A stretch of DNA of 64,000 bases, from positions 1-64,000 of the forward strand of contig JAPLWA010000003.1 in assembly GCA_026396835.1 (NCBI GenBank), read 5' to 3'. The number at the start of each line of letters is the position of its first letter. Position 1 is the stretch's first letter. Source of the stretch: Candidatus Falkowbacteria bacterium (lineage in GTDB: Bacteria; Patescibacteriota; Patescibacteriia; Patescibacteriales; Patescibacteriaceae). This document shows, in pieces, positions 33,520 through 42,025 of the stretch. The position numbers were made by a program, and so were the translations under genes. A model generated the notes under the pieces. It did no database searches. It was given only the letters and a program-made list of their open reading frames with translations, and had not been told where the DNA came from.

Positions 33520-34266
33520 TTATTCTTTATTTGAGACAATGGCTTTCTCTTTAGCTTCTTTGGCGTTATTTCTAGCCTCTATAACAGTATCTTTGATAAG
33601 ACCCAAGACTAGAGTTACAGCCTTACTAGCATCATCATTAGAAGGAATAATATATTCTATTCCTTGTGGGTTAACGTTAGTATCACAGACAGCAATAATT
33701 GGAATACGACGTTTCTTAGCTTCAGCTAAAGCTGTTTCTTCGTGCTTAATATCCCAAATGAAAATAATATCAGGTGTACGATTCAATGTAATCAAACCAC
33801 CAACGCTGGCGGAAAGTTTCTTGATTCTGCGATCAAATTGAATGCGTTCTTTTTTAGTATATTTTTCTAACTTACCACTTTCTTTTTTCTCTAATAAATC
33901 TTGGTAAGCTCTGATTGAGTTACGAATAATATTAAAATTGGTCAATGTTCCGCCGAGCCAACGTTCAACAACGTAAGCTACTCCAGCTTCTTGAGCCATC
34001 TCTTTTAGATGAGTCTTAACCTGATTTTTCGTACCAACCATTAAAATGGTTTTACCTTCAGCAATTGAGCGTGACATAAAAGTTAGAGCGTCTTCTAACT
34101 TAAGTAATGTCTTCTGAAGATCGATGATATGAATCCCTTTGCGGGCTTCAAAAATATATGGCTTCATTTTTGGGTGCCACTTGTAGGTGCGGTGCCCAAA
34201 ATGCATGCCGGCTTCTAGCATCTCTTGCACTGATGGCAAGGACACTTTAGATTTTGCGTCTTTCAT
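33520..34266 (-). CDS. rpsB: 30S ribosomal protein uS2
   Basis: Ribosomal protein S2, 248 residues. It shows SVQEMLEAGMHFGHRTYKWHPKMKPYIF, IHIIDLQKTL, ILMVGTKNQ, VERWLGGTLTNF, and near the C terminus PDIIFIWDIKHEETALAEA with IPIIAVCDTNVNP. Length is normal. It heads the rpsB-tsf operon with a leader of about 115 nt. Confidence 0.95.
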   Translation of the reverse strand: MKDAKSKVSLPSVQEMLEAGMHFGHRTYKWHPKMKPYIFEARKGIHIIDLQKTLLKLEDALTFMSRSIAEGKTILMVGTKNQVKTHLKEMAQEAGVAYVVERWLGGTLTNFNIIRNSIRAYQDLLEKKESGKLEKYTKKERIQFDRRIKKLSASVGGLITLNRTPDIIFIWDIKHEETALAEAKKRRIPIIAVCDTNVNPQGIEYIIPSNDDASKAVTLVLGLIKDTVIEARNNAKEAKEKAIVSNKE

Positions 34267-34269
34267 ATT

Positions 34270-34382
34270 TTCCTTTAATCCTCTACTCCGTTGGCCTTAA
34301 AACACACAGTCTTAAGACAAGGAAAATCCAGTGGAGTATGAGAAATGTTAATTAAAATCAACCATGATAAGTCATGATTGGT
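34270..34382 (-). promoter_or_regulatory. Structured leader of rpsB-tsf
   Basis: The leader contains ATACTCCACTGG pairing with CCAACGGAGTA and a second short hairpin CATGACTTATCATG. Autoregulation of rpsB by S2 binding to its leader is known in other bacteria; whether this leader matches that structure is not checked. Confidence 0.4.
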
Positions 34383-34388
34383 GCCGTT

Positions 34389-34417
34389 ATTGTAAATTAT
34401 TATTCTCAATATGTCAA
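34389..34417 (-). promoter_or_regulatory. Promoter of rpsB-tsf
   Basis: TTGACA (34417-34412), 17-bp spacer, TACAAT (34394-34389) on the minus strand. Confidence 0.7.
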
Positions 34418-34434
34418 TAAAAAACTCAATAATA

Positions 34435-34463
34435 TTGACAAAATAGATACAATATGATGTTAT
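34435..34463 (+). promoter_or_regulatory. Promoter of the orphan pair at 34497
   Basis: TTGACA (34435-34440) with TGTTAT 17 bp on; a TATAAT lies a few bases further. The context ATAATATTGACAAAATA is shared with the promoter of the orphan at 62865. Confidence 0.45.
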
Positions 34464-34496
34464 ATAATAAATGTCCTTTAAACAACTTAATTAAAA

Positions 34497-34871
34497 ATGA
34501 AAAGCTTAAAAATATATAATAAATACAGAGGCATAATTATAGTTGGCGTTGATTGTGGCATAAGCATGCCAATAAGAGAAGTAATACTTAGAGGTTCAGC
34601 AGATATTATTCATGTATCAGTGCCGAGCAATCTGCCTCAACCAACTACGGTTGCCTATGCAATTGCAAATAAATATCAAGACAGACAAAACGAAGTGGTA
34701 AAATCTTTTGAAGAAATAATCAGGCAGCAGAAAGAAATATATAAGAAAAAAGCTAGCCTTGATTTAAAAATAAAGAATAAGTTTAATCAAAGCTCTAAAA
34801 AATTTAACAAACAATCAAATAGTCTTTATAAGGCTTTAAATAACAAAAAGAATTTTCACAACAAACATTAA
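34497..34871 (+). CDS. Orphan hypothetical protein, Lys/Asn-rich C terminus
   Basis: A 124-residue protein of unknown family. The first 60 residues look folded (IIIVGVDCGISMPIREVILR then a VPSNLPQPTTVAYAIANKY segment); the last 60 are highly basic and helical (EEIIRQQKEIYKKKASLDLK and on), which suggests nucleic-acid or ribosome contact. It is followed 15 nt later by another small gene, and a terminator ends the pair. Confidence 0.45.
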   Translation: MKSLKIYNKYRGIIIVGVDCGISMPIREVILRGSADIIHVSVPSNLPQPTTVAYAIANKYQDRQNEVVKSFEEIIRQQKEIYKKKASLDLKIKNKFNQSSKKFNKQSNSLYKALNNKKNFHNKH

Positions 34872-34886
34872 AACCAGAACGAAACA

Positions 34887-35084
34887 ATGCCTGAAAACAA
34901 GAATCTCTTACCTCCGGGTATAAAAAACATTTATGTTGTGTTTGGCTTAGCTCTTCAAAACGAAGACAAAAAAACTAATGTAGCTGATAACAAAAGCAAA
35001 AAAGAAAGAACAAATTCTGATTTTTCAAAATTTAGCTCAGGAATGTTCTACATGGCCGCTTTCCACAACGGCCTAAACAAATAG
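34887..35084 (+). CDS. Orphan small protein
   Basis: A 65-residue protein (MPENKNLLPPGIKNIYVVFG...) with a hydrophilic, lysine-rich middle. No family is recognised. It has no strong Shine-Dalgarno, but its position between the gene at 34497 and the terminator at 35098 supports a two-gene unit. Confidence 0.35.
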   Translation: MPENKNLLPPGIKNIYVVFGLALQNEDKKTNVADNKSKKERTNSDFSKFSSGMFYMAAFHNGLNK

Positions 35085-35097
35085 GCAAGGTTTTAAA

Positions 35098-35130
35098 ATA
35101 AAGACGGAATCATTTAATGGTTCCGTTTTC
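35098..35130. terminator. Terminator between the orphan pair and rarA
   Basis: ACGGAATCAT/ATGGTTCCGT with a T-rich tail; it serves the plus-strand pair and reads into the end of rarA on minus. Confidence 0.6.
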
Positions 35131-36340
35131 ATTTTGGCAAATATTTTTTTGGCTTAAAATCTTTCGGCCAATAATCTTGTTTTTCTTGATAATCAAAGTC
35201 AGGACTATATTTATAATCTTTACCATAACCCAAATCCTTCATTAATGAAGTCGGCGCATTGCGTAAATGTAATGGCACGCCAAGATGACTAGTGGTTTTT
35301 GCGTCTTCAGCCGCCTCTAAATATGCTGTATATAATGCATTAGATTTTTGGCAACGCGCTAAGTAAACGACTAACTGAGCAATGATAACATTACATTCCG
35401 GCATGCCCAAAGAATGACAAGCCTGATAAGTTGCCATAGCTTGTTCTAAAGCTTTAGAATTAGCCAAGCCAATATCTTCTGAAGCAAAACGAACTAAGCG
35501 ACGGACAACATACATTGGATCTTCACCAGCTTCGAGCATACGAGCTAACCAGTACAATGCCGCATTTTCATCGCTGCCACGCAAAGATTTATGAAGTGCC
35601 GAAATTATATTGTAATGCTCTTCCCCGCCTTTATCATACAAAAGATGAGATTTTTGAGCAGCTTGTTTAATAACATCAATTGTAATATCAGTATTCACTA
35701 AAGTAGCGGCTTCTAAAATATTTAAAGCTGAACGCGCATCACCTTGACTGATACTGGCTAAAAATTTTACAACTTCATCATCAACTTGTAAGCTTAATTC
35801 GCCTAAGCCTTCTGCTTTATCAGTAATCGCTCGCTGAAGAATTTTTTCAATGGCTTCAACAGAAAGATTCTTCAAAACGATCACGCGGCAACGAGACAGT
35901 AAAGCTGATCTAATTTCAAAACTTGGATTTTCAGTTGTAGCACCAATTAAAACAATAGCTCCACTTTCAATATGAGGTAAAAGCGCATCTTGTTGGGCTT
36001 TATTCCAACGATGAATTTCATCAATAAATAAAATAGTCTTTTTATCTAGTAGCTGATTCGAACGAGCGCGATCAATAACTTTTCTTAAATCAACTACACC
36101 TTGAGTCACGGCTGAAAAACGAACGAATTCGGCTTCCATTAATTTAGAAATTATCAAAGCCAAGGTAGTCTTCCCAGTTCCTGGCGGTCCCCAAAAAATT
36201 AAAGACGGTAAATTACCAGCCGCAATTGACTGTTTAATTAATGAGCCTTCTTTTATAATATCGTCTTGACCAAAAAACTCTTCAAAAGTAGAAGGTCGAA
36301 GACGATCAGCTAATGGTGAATTTTTCTTACTACTGGACAT
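35129..36340 (-). CDS. rarA: Replication-associated recombination protein RarA (MgsA)
   Basis: An AAA+ clamp-loader-like ATPase acting at stalled forks. The 403 residues show DRLRPSTFEEFFGQDDI, Walker A GPPGTGKT (51-58), Walker B ILFIDEIHRW, sensor 1 IGATTENPSFEI, arginine finger region SALLSRCRVIVL, and the C-terminal LARMLEAGEDPMYVVRRLVR with SEDIGLAN typical of RarA. Length is a little short of the usual 440 but complete. Confidence 0.95.
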   Translation of the reverse strand: MSSSKKNSPLADRLRPSTFEEFFGQDDIIKEGSLIKQSIAAGNLPSLIFWGPPGTGKTTLALIISKLMEAEFVRFSAVTQGVVDLRKVIDRARSNQLLDKKTILFIDEIHRWNKAQQDALLPHIESGAIVLIGATTENPSFEIRSALLSRCRVIVLKNLSVEAIEKILQRAITDKAEGLGELSLQVDDEVVKFLASISQGDARSALNILEAATLVNTDITIDVIKQAAQKSHLLYDKGGEEHYNIISALHKSLRGSDENAALYWLARMLEAGEDPMYVVRRLVRFASEDIGLANSKALEQAMATYQACHSLGMPECNVIIAQLVVYLARCQKSNALYTAYLEAAEDAKTTSHLGVPLHLRNAPTSLMKDLGYGKDYKYSPDFDYQEKQDYWPKDFKPKKYLPK

Positions 36341-36347
36341 AAATACT

Positions 36348-37502
36348 TTACTTAACTATCTCGCCAAATAATTTCAAATAATCTTGAGCTGATTGATTCC
36401 AACTAAACTGTCTAGCTCGCTCTTGCCCCCTTAAAGCTAGATTAGCAGCTAAAGAAGTATCTGACAAAATTGTATCAAGAGCATTAGCAATTGAATCTGC
36501 ATTATAAGGATCAACTAAAATTCCGGCGTCGCCCACGATTTCCAATAAAGAAGATGAGGCTGAGGCAACTACCGGTAAGCCACAGGCCATCGCTTCCAAA
36601 GGAGGAAAACCAAAACCTTCATAAAATGATGGATAAGCAAAGACAGAAGCTAGATTATAAATATACGGTCTATCCGCTGAATCAACATAATCTAGTTCAA
36701 CAATATCAGGCTTAAAACTAGACTGATTAATTCGCTCGACAATTGGTTCTGACTTCCAACCGCGGGCGCCAGCTAAAACTAATTTTAAATCTTGATAGCG
36801 ACCACTAGCTTTCAAAATCTCAAAAGCTTTAACCAAGCCTTCGATATTTTTTCGTGGCTCTAAGGTGGCTAAGAAAAGAATAAATGGGCTAGATAAATTA
36901 TATTTAGTTTTAACAGCTTGCAATTGAGTGTCGGCTTCATGAATAGGCTTAAAAGAATTATCAATCCCAGAATGAATCACTGTAATTTTACTTGGCTCAA
37001 TTTTGCAAATATCAATTAAGTCTTGTTTAGTATTGTTTGATACGGCAACTATTTGATCAAAACGATGAGTTAATTCTTTTACATTAATAAACCAGTGCCA
37101 AACATTTTTGCGCCAAGAAAACCAGTGCTTATTAATTAAAAATGATAAGTCATGAATTGTTAAAACACTTTTAACGTCAGATGACACAGCAGCAAACTGT
37201 AAATGCGGCATGAAAAATATATCGATTTTTTCTTTGACTAGCTTATCAAATAAAGGGCGTGCAAAAGGCCAGAGATAAAGATAATTAAAAACCTTATTAG
37301 GAATATGGGTTACAACTAATTTAACATTAGGCTGATCAAACTTAGGTAAGCGTTTAGCCACATCATGTAAAGCATTGCAAAACAAAATATATTGATTAGT
37401 TTTATCAATTTCAAAAAGAGCGGACAATAACCGAATAACATATTCGGAAACGCCGCTGTATTTTTCATCCATTAAAGGACGAATATCAATTAAGATTTTC
37501 AT
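36348..37502 (-). CDS. GT4 glycosyltransferase
   Basis: A 384-residue GT-B retaining transferase. MKILIDIRPLMDEKYSGVSEYVIRLL is the acceptor-side N terminus; FILFLATLEPRKNIEGLVKAF and the donor motif YPSFYEGFGFPPLEAMACGLPVVAS with the E-x7-E pattern are in the second half. The ATG at 37502 is chosen since it aligns with the family start and only overlaps the upstream gene by 17 nt; an in-frame GTG lies further up. It pairs with a second GT4 and a sugar-phosphate transferase in one operon. Confidence 0.9.
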   Translation of the reverse strand: MKILIDIRPLMDEKYSGVSEYVIRLLSALFEIDKTNQYILFCNALHDVAKRLPKFDQPNVKLVVTHIPNKVFNYLYLWPFARPLFDKLVKEKIDIFFMPHLQFAAVSSDVKSVLTIHDLSFLINKHWFSWRKNVWHWFINVKELTHRFDQIVAVSNNTKQDLIDICKIEPSKITVIHSGIDNSFKPIHEADTQLQAVKTKYNLSSPFILFLATLEPRKNIEGLVKAFEILKASGRYQDLKLVLAGARGWKSEPIVERINQSSFKPDIVELDYVDSADRPYIYNLASVFAYPSFYEGFGFPPLEAMACGLPVVASASSSLLEIVGDAGILVDPYNADSIANALDTILSDTSLAANLALRGQERARQFSWNQSAQDYLKLFGEIVK

Positions 37503-38601
37503 TGCCGTCCTTGAAACGCTTATATTCACTGGCGATGTAATTTTCTATTTCGGACTTAAAACGTTTAGTTGAAAAAAGTTCGGCGTGTTGGCGAATAAGG
37601 GCTGGCTCAAAAGTCATTTCAGCAAAATGCTTAACGACCGCCATTAAAGACTCGGCAGTTTGTTCATTAAAAAATAATCCAGTTTTACCCTCAATAACAG
37701 TCTCGGTTGCACCACCGCGATTATAAGCAATAACCGGGCGGCCAGCGGCCATGGCTTCGACTACAGTAATACCAAAATCTTCTTCCTGGGGGTTAATAAA
37801 GGCCCTGCAGCGACGATATAGCTCGGCTTTGCGGCGCTCATCAACTCTACCTAAAAACTCAATATTTGGCGCTCCGGCAGCAATACGGCGTAGACGATTC
37901 AAATCAACACCGTCGCCGAAGATTTTTAATGGCAAACCTAGTTTAACAAAGGCTTCAACTACAATGTCAACTCTCTTATATGGCGCTAAGCGTCCACCAA
38001 TCAAAAAATATTCACCAATTGTATCGGCTACCTGGAAAGATTCAACTTCAACTGGCGGATAAATTACGGTTGAATTTCGACGATAATATTTAGAAATTCT
38101 TCGCTGTACAGTTTTAGAATTGGCAATAAAAGAATCAACGCGATCAGCCGCTTGTCTATCCCACAAACGAATATAATTTAAAATTAAAGAAATAACTTTT
38201 TTTAAATACTTATTGTGGTGCAGCTCTTCAATATACTTATGAGTATAATCCCAAATATAGCGAGTTGGTGTATGGCAATAGCAAATATGTAGAGTATCAG
38301 TACTGGTAATAGCGCCTTTAGCAAAGGCGCTAGCGTCTGACAAAACAACATCGTAATTACTTAAATCAAAAAATTCTACCGCCATAGGCATGAACGGCAT
38401 GTACCATTGATAATGTTTTACGCCGCCCGGTAAATGCTGAATGATTGAAGTACGCAAACGGTCGCCAAAATTTTTAGCAACTTCTTTTTCGGCCAACAAA
38501 GTATAAATTGGTGCATCAGGAAACATATCAGCGAACACGCGCAAAACTTTTTCGGCGCCGCCGTCCTGAGCTAAGTGATCATGGATTAAAGCTACTTTCA
38601 T
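37486..38601 (-). CDS. GT4 glycosyltransferase
   Basis: A 371-residue GT-B enzyme: MKVALIHDHLAQDGGAEKVLR (the GGAEK motif of mannosyl- or rhamnosyl-type GT4), ICYCHTPTRYIWDYTH, FLIGGRLAPYKRVDIVVEAF and NPQEEDFGITVVEAMAAGRPVIAY with the E-x7-E signature. It probably adds the next sugar to a lipid-linked glycan started by the transferase just upstream (3 nt away). Specific sugar unknown. Confidence 0.9.
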   Translation of the reverse strand: MKVALIHDHLAQDGGAEKVLRVFADMFPDAPIYTLLAEKEVAKNFGDRLRTSIIQHLPGGVKHYQWYMPFMPMAVEFFDLSNYDVVLSDASAFAKGAITSTDTLHICYCHTPTRYIWDYTHKYIEELHHNKYLKKVISLILNYIRLWDRQAADRVDSFIANSKTVQRRISKYYRRNSTVIYPPVEVESFQVADTIGEYFLIGGRLAPYKRVDIVVEAFVKLGLPLKIFGDGVDLNRLRRIAAGAPNIEFLGRVDERRKAELYRRCRAFINPQEEDFGITVVEAMAAGRPVIAYNRGGATETVIEGKTGLFFNEQTAESLMAVVKHFAEMTFEPALIRQHAELFSTKRFKSEIENYIASEYKRFKDGNENLN

Positions 38602-38603
38602 AT

Positions 38604-40019
38604 TTATTCAGCTTGTCGAGGCCTAAAAACGGCCAAGGGAGTTTTTAATAAGATAATAATATCTGAAATCAGTGACCAGTTCTCAATATAATAAATATCT
38701 AGTCTAACTTCATCTTCAAAAGTTAAATCTGATCGACCAGAAACCTGGGCTAGTCCTGTAATACCTGGCTTAATGGTCATAACTTTTTTATGACGACTTT
38801 CGTATTTCGCAACCTCTTCTGGTAAATGTGGACGTGGTCCAACTAAACTCATTGAGCCTCTTAAAACCAAAAATAATTCTGGTAATTCATCAAAGCTAAA
38901 ACGTCGAATAAACTTACCGACTCTAGTAACTCTTGGGTCATCTTTAATTTTAACCATTGGACCATCAGCGCGAATATTTTTATCGGCCAATTCATTATAA
39001 CGCATGCTATCAACGCGATCCATCATGGAGCGAAACTTGAAATAGCGTATTTTTTTACCGCCCTGACCAATACGATAAAGCCAAGAACCATCATCTAAAC
39101 GAGAGAAAAGAATAGGTCCACGGGAATCAAGTTTAATGGCAATAACCACTAAAAGCATTATCGGACTAGTAATTATAATCAAAATTAGTGAACCAACAAT
39201 ATCAATAATTCTTTTGGCTACTCTACCCCAACCATCAAGTGGAGTTTTCTTAACTTCAACAATCGGCAAACCGGCTAACTCATCAACTTCAACGCGCAAA
39301 ACTTTTGTTTCTAATAAGTCAGCTGCATATTTAAAAGTTAAATGATGTTCATCAGCAAAGTCGTACAAGCGCAAACGATCACTCTTTGATAGATTTGGAT
39401 CAGCCTGAACTACTTCATCAACTTCTTTGCTTAACATAAACTCTTCCAGTTCTTTCGCAGCCTCAGAACTAAAATCATCAAAACGCTTAACTACTAAAAA
39501 GCCTAGCCAACTTCGACTGGCAAATTCCTTAACTAAACGATCGGCGGTTTGACCAGCGCCAATCATAACTACCTTATGAATACCAACGCCGTATTTATAA
39601 AAAAAGCGTCGAACATAAGTAATAATGATTCGACCAATTGCTACATAAATTATAGAAAATCCCCAACCTGCCAAAACAATAAAACGTGAAGAGAATAATT
39701 CACGATAAAAGAAAATAAAAATCACAACCGAGACTAAACCTAGAGAACAACCTAATACAACTTTTTTTAGTTCTGACTTAAGGCTGCCTAGTTCGCGTAA
39801 ATTATATAAACCAGCAAAACTAAAAACAACTAACCACACAGCTGCAATGGCTAATAAAATTTGAAAATATTCGATAGCTGGTAAAGAAAAAATTACTGGC
39901 CTAATCTCAGTAGTTAATTCCGAGAAACGAACATAATAAGCTGATAGCCCAGCTAAGACTACCATTATAAAATCAATAGGAATTAATATGACTGAAAAAA
40001 ATAATTCTGATTTTTTCAT
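38604..40019 (-). CDS. Polyprenyl-phosphate sugar-1-phosphate transferase (WcaJ/WbaP type)
   Basis: Starts glycan synthesis by moving a sugar phosphate onto undecaprenyl phosphate. The 471 residues have four N-terminal transmembrane helices, a CoA-binding-like domain (VVMIGAGQTADRLVKEF), a membrane hairpin (KRIIDIVGSLILIIITSPIM) and the catalytic bac_transf domain: YFKFRSMMDRVD, KDDPRVTRVGKFIRRFSFDE, LRGSMSLVGPRPHLPEE and KPGITGLAQVSGRS. Donor sugar is not determined. It heads the three-gene glycan operon next to rnpB. Confidence 0.9.
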   Translation of the reverse strand: MKKSELFFSVILIPIDFIMVVLAGLSAYYVRFSELTTEIRPVIFSLPAIEYFQILLAIAAVWLVVFSFAGLYNLRELGSLKSELKKVVLGCSLGLVSVVIFIFFYRELFSSRFIVLAGWGFSIIYVAIGRIIITYVRRFFYKYGVGIHKVVMIGAGQTADRLVKEFASRSWLGFLVVKRFDDFSSEAAKELEEFMLSKEVDEVVQADPNLSKSDRLRLYDFADEHHLTFKYAADLLETKVLRVEVDELAGLPIVEVKKTPLDGWGRVAKRIIDIVGSLILIIITSPIMLLVVIAIKLDSRGPILFSRLDDGSWLYRIGQGGKKIRYFKFRSMMDRVDSMRYNELADKNIRADGPMVKIKDDPRVTRVGKFIRRFSFDELPELFLVLRGSMSLVGPRPHLPEEVAKYESRHKKVMTIKPGITGLAQVSGRSDLTFEDEVRLDIYYIENWSLISDIIILLKTPLAVFRPRQAE

Positions 40020-40027
40020 AAAAAAAT

Positions 40028-40450
40028 ATAAGACCTTGTCGTGAAATAAACACCGGATAAGCTATAAGCCGGATCCTGTATTCCGTAATTGTACGGAACG
40101 ACGACCATCTATCTTGATCCACAATTACTTATGGATTCTAGCGAGCTACGTTCCTCTTCCTCAATTTTGTTAAGGAAGGTTTGCTCTTGCTCCAGGCAGG
40201 GTTTACCGCGCTTTCCTTGTCACCAAGGATCGAAAGCCATAGCTATTTAATTAACCTTGGCTAACTTTTCACCTTTCCCCCGTAAAAGCTTGCGCTCTAC
40301 GGGGTAGTATTGTCTCTGTGGCACTTTCCCTAGAATTACTTCTGGTGGGCATTACCCACTGCCTTTATTCCGGAGTCCGGACTTTCCTCTATACCAATTT
40401 TTTGATACAGCGATCGTCTGCTTATCCGGCGCTTATCTCAAGACAAGGCA
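40028..40450 (-). ncRNA. rnpB: RNase P RNA, bacterial type A
   Basis: The catalytic RNA that trims tRNA 5' ends. On the minus strand the 5' region GCCGGATAAGCAGACGATCGC pairs as P1 with the 3' GCTTATCCGGTG; the conserved GAGGAAAGTCCGG (CR I, about 40376-40388) and the CCGGCTTATAGC 3' core are present, along with the AGGCAGTGGGTAATGCCCACC segment. The end is set by the CCTTGTC/GACAAGG pairing and a T run; the start by a consensus promoter. Boundaries are good to about ten bases. Confidence 0.93.
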
Positions 40451-40456
40451 TACCAT

Positions 40457-40485
40457 ATTATACGAGTAGAACCGTGCTTAGTCAA
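40457..40485 (-). promoter_or_regulatory. Promoter of rnpB
   Basis: TTGACT (40485-40480), 17-bp spacer, perfect TATAAT (40462-40457) on the minus strand. Confidence 0.75.
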
Positions 40486-40514
40486 GAGCATTTTTTAAAG
40501 CTTTTTGAGTATTT

Positions 40515-40832
40515 TTACTTAATATTAGGCAAAATTTTCTTAGAAAGCTCAATAATAAGCTCCTGATTATCATCTTTAGACACCTTGTTTTTAATGATTT
40601 TAGAGCAAATGACGCAGCGATGAACGATTATTTGATCCTTGGAACTTATTATTAAACCAATTGGCTCCATCAGGCCCTGACAAGTCGCTGCCCTGTCCCC
40701 TGGATTATTATCAACATGTTTAGCCCACAAACAATAAGGACAGTGGTTAGTGTAACCATTACCAATTACTTTTTTACCGCATTGCTCGCAAATAAAATTT
40801 TCTATTTTTCTTTGAAATTTTAAACTAGACAT
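40515..40832 (-). CDS. RNHCP domain protein (zinc ribbon)
   Basis: A 105-residue protein of the RNHCP family. ENFICEQCGKKVIGNGYTNH is followed directly by CPYCLWAKHVDNNPGDRAATCQGLMEPIG, the family signature (here TNHCP for RNHCP), and a later HRCVICSKI pair. Four CxxC-type cysteine pairs suggest two zinc sites. The function of the family is not established. It lies between rnpB and the deaminase on the same strand. Confidence 0.85.
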   Translation of the reverse strand: MSSLKFQRKIENFICEQCGKKVIGNGYTNHCPYCLWAKHVDNNPGDRAATCQGLMEPIGLIISSKDQIIVHRCVICSKIIKNKVSKDDNQELIIELSKKILPNIK

Positions 40833-40843
40833 CGAATTAAATT

Positions 40844-41302
40844 TTATAATTTTATAGCAGCCCTACCATGCTTTATTTGCTTTAAGCACTCGTCCTTGAA
40901 TAGTCCTTTAGTAATATTTATTTTAACTTTAGATTTTTTTGCAATTAAACTCAGTGGAATTTTTAATACCTGAGCATCTTCCTGTTCTGAACCATAATAT
41001 ATATCTCTAATGCCCGACCTAATTAAAGCAGAGGCACACATTGAACAAGGTTCTGAATTAATAAAAACAAATATATTTTTGAACTTTACTATTTTTAACT
41101 TTTTTGCCAATTTTCTCAATAGATTAATTTCAGCATGCGCAGTCGGGTCCATGTCGGAATTCACTGTATTATGAGATTGAACAATTATTTCACCCCGCTT
41201 ATTTATAGCCACTGTGCCAAATGGAGCATTACCACTTTTTATTGCCTTCTCTGCCTCAGATTGCGTCAACTTCATTAATTTTTTTATTTGATCCGATTTC
41301 AT
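40844..41302 (-). CDS. Nucleoside/cytidine deaminase family protein
   Basis: A 152-residue zinc deaminase of the CMP/dCMP superfamily. The zinc site is H56-A-E58 (TAHAEINLL) and P85-C86-x-x-C89 (SEPCSMC). The pattern AEINLLRKLAK and GNAPFGTVAIN resembles the guanine/cytosine deaminase branch more than TadA. It would hydrolyse an amino group from a base or nucleoside. Substrate not fixed. It is 11 nt upstream of the RNHCP gene. Confidence 0.8.
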   Translation of the reverse strand: MKSDQIKKLMKLTQSEAEKAIKSGNAPFGTVAINKRGEIIVQSHNTVNSDMDPTAHAEINLLRKLAKKLKIVKFKNIFVFINSEPCSMCASALIRSGIRDIYYGSEQEDAQVLKIPLSLIAKKSKVKINITKGLFKDECLKQIKHGRAAIKL

Positions 41303-41335
41303 AAAACAAAAATTAGATAATTTTAATGTTGAAAC

Positions 41336-41974
41336 TTAAATTTTGTTCTTATTTATTCCAACAGTTTCTTCGATAAAAAAGTCTATTCCGTCAGTTAGAA
41401 CTTTTACATAGGCCGTATTCTTAACTGCCCCAACCAATTCCTGACGTGTTGCAAATCCTAAATGCATCAAAAACATTCTTATACATCCACCATGACTTAC
41501 AACTAGAACCTTTTTACCAACATAAGCTGCGGCAATTTCACGTAAGTGAGTGACAAATCTTGTCGTTGTCTCTGCCTCACTCTCGTCACCGGTGCCGGTC
41601 TTATTATTAAATCTTTCTTCGTCAGATAAATTTTCTTTTTTACCTAAAGCTTCTTTTAAGGCAGCTGTATAATCCTTAACCAGACCACCTTCAAAAGCAC
41701 CATAAGCTTTTTCTCTTAAAAGCTCAGTAGTTTTAATAGCTAAATTTTTTTCTAAAATAATAATCGCCGCTGTAGTTTTAGCGCGCGATGAATCTGATGA
41801 AAATACTGCGTCAAATTTAATGTCTTTAAAATTTTCTTTTAGCTTATGTGCTTGAACTATACCGTTAGCAGTTAAAGGTGAATCTTTATGTCCCATCATA
41901 ATCTGCTTAACATTCCATTCTGTTTCACCGTGACGAACGATATACATCGTACAATATTTACTTGAATCTATCAT
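41336..41974 (-). CDS. Histidine phosphatase family protein
   Basis: A 212-residue phosphoglycerate-mutase-like phosphatase: the catalytic R14-H15-G16-E17 in YIVRHGETEWN, an Arg in SSDSSRAKTTA, the acidic LLREKAYGAFEGG, and the second His in VLVVSHGGCIRMFLMHL. Family members act as phosphatases or cofactor-dependent mutases; this one looks like a phosphatase (CobC/GpmB type). Because the iPGM homologue nearby seems inactive, a mutase role deserves a check. The start could instead be the ATG at 41947. Confidence 0.85.
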   Translation of the reverse strand: MIDSSKYCTMYIVRHGETEWNVKQIMMGHKDSPLTANGIVQAHKLKENFKDIKFDAVFSSDSSRAKTTAAIIILEKNLAIKTTELLREKAYGAFEGGLVKDYTAALKEALGKKENLSDEERFNNKTGTGDESEAETTTRFVTHLREIAAAYVGKKVLVVSHGGCIRMFLMHLGFATRQELVGAVKNTAYVKVLTDGIDFFIEETVGINKNKI

Positions 41975-42016
41975 AATTTGAAATTTGAAATTTAGGTCCC
42001 CGCGAAAGCGGGGATG
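41975..42016. repeat. AT-rich repeat fragment and GC palindrome
   Basis: AATTTGAAATTTGAAATTTA is followed by TCCCCGCGAAAGCGGGGA, an 18-bp palindrome with a GAAA loop. Both parts belong to repeat types seen elsewhere in the spacers. Confidence 0.45.
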
Positions 42017-42025
42017 AAATTGTTA

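Noticed and set aside
40318-40566. Plus-strand frame of 82 codons
   Set aside because: Antisense to rnpB and the end of the RNHCP gene; no support.
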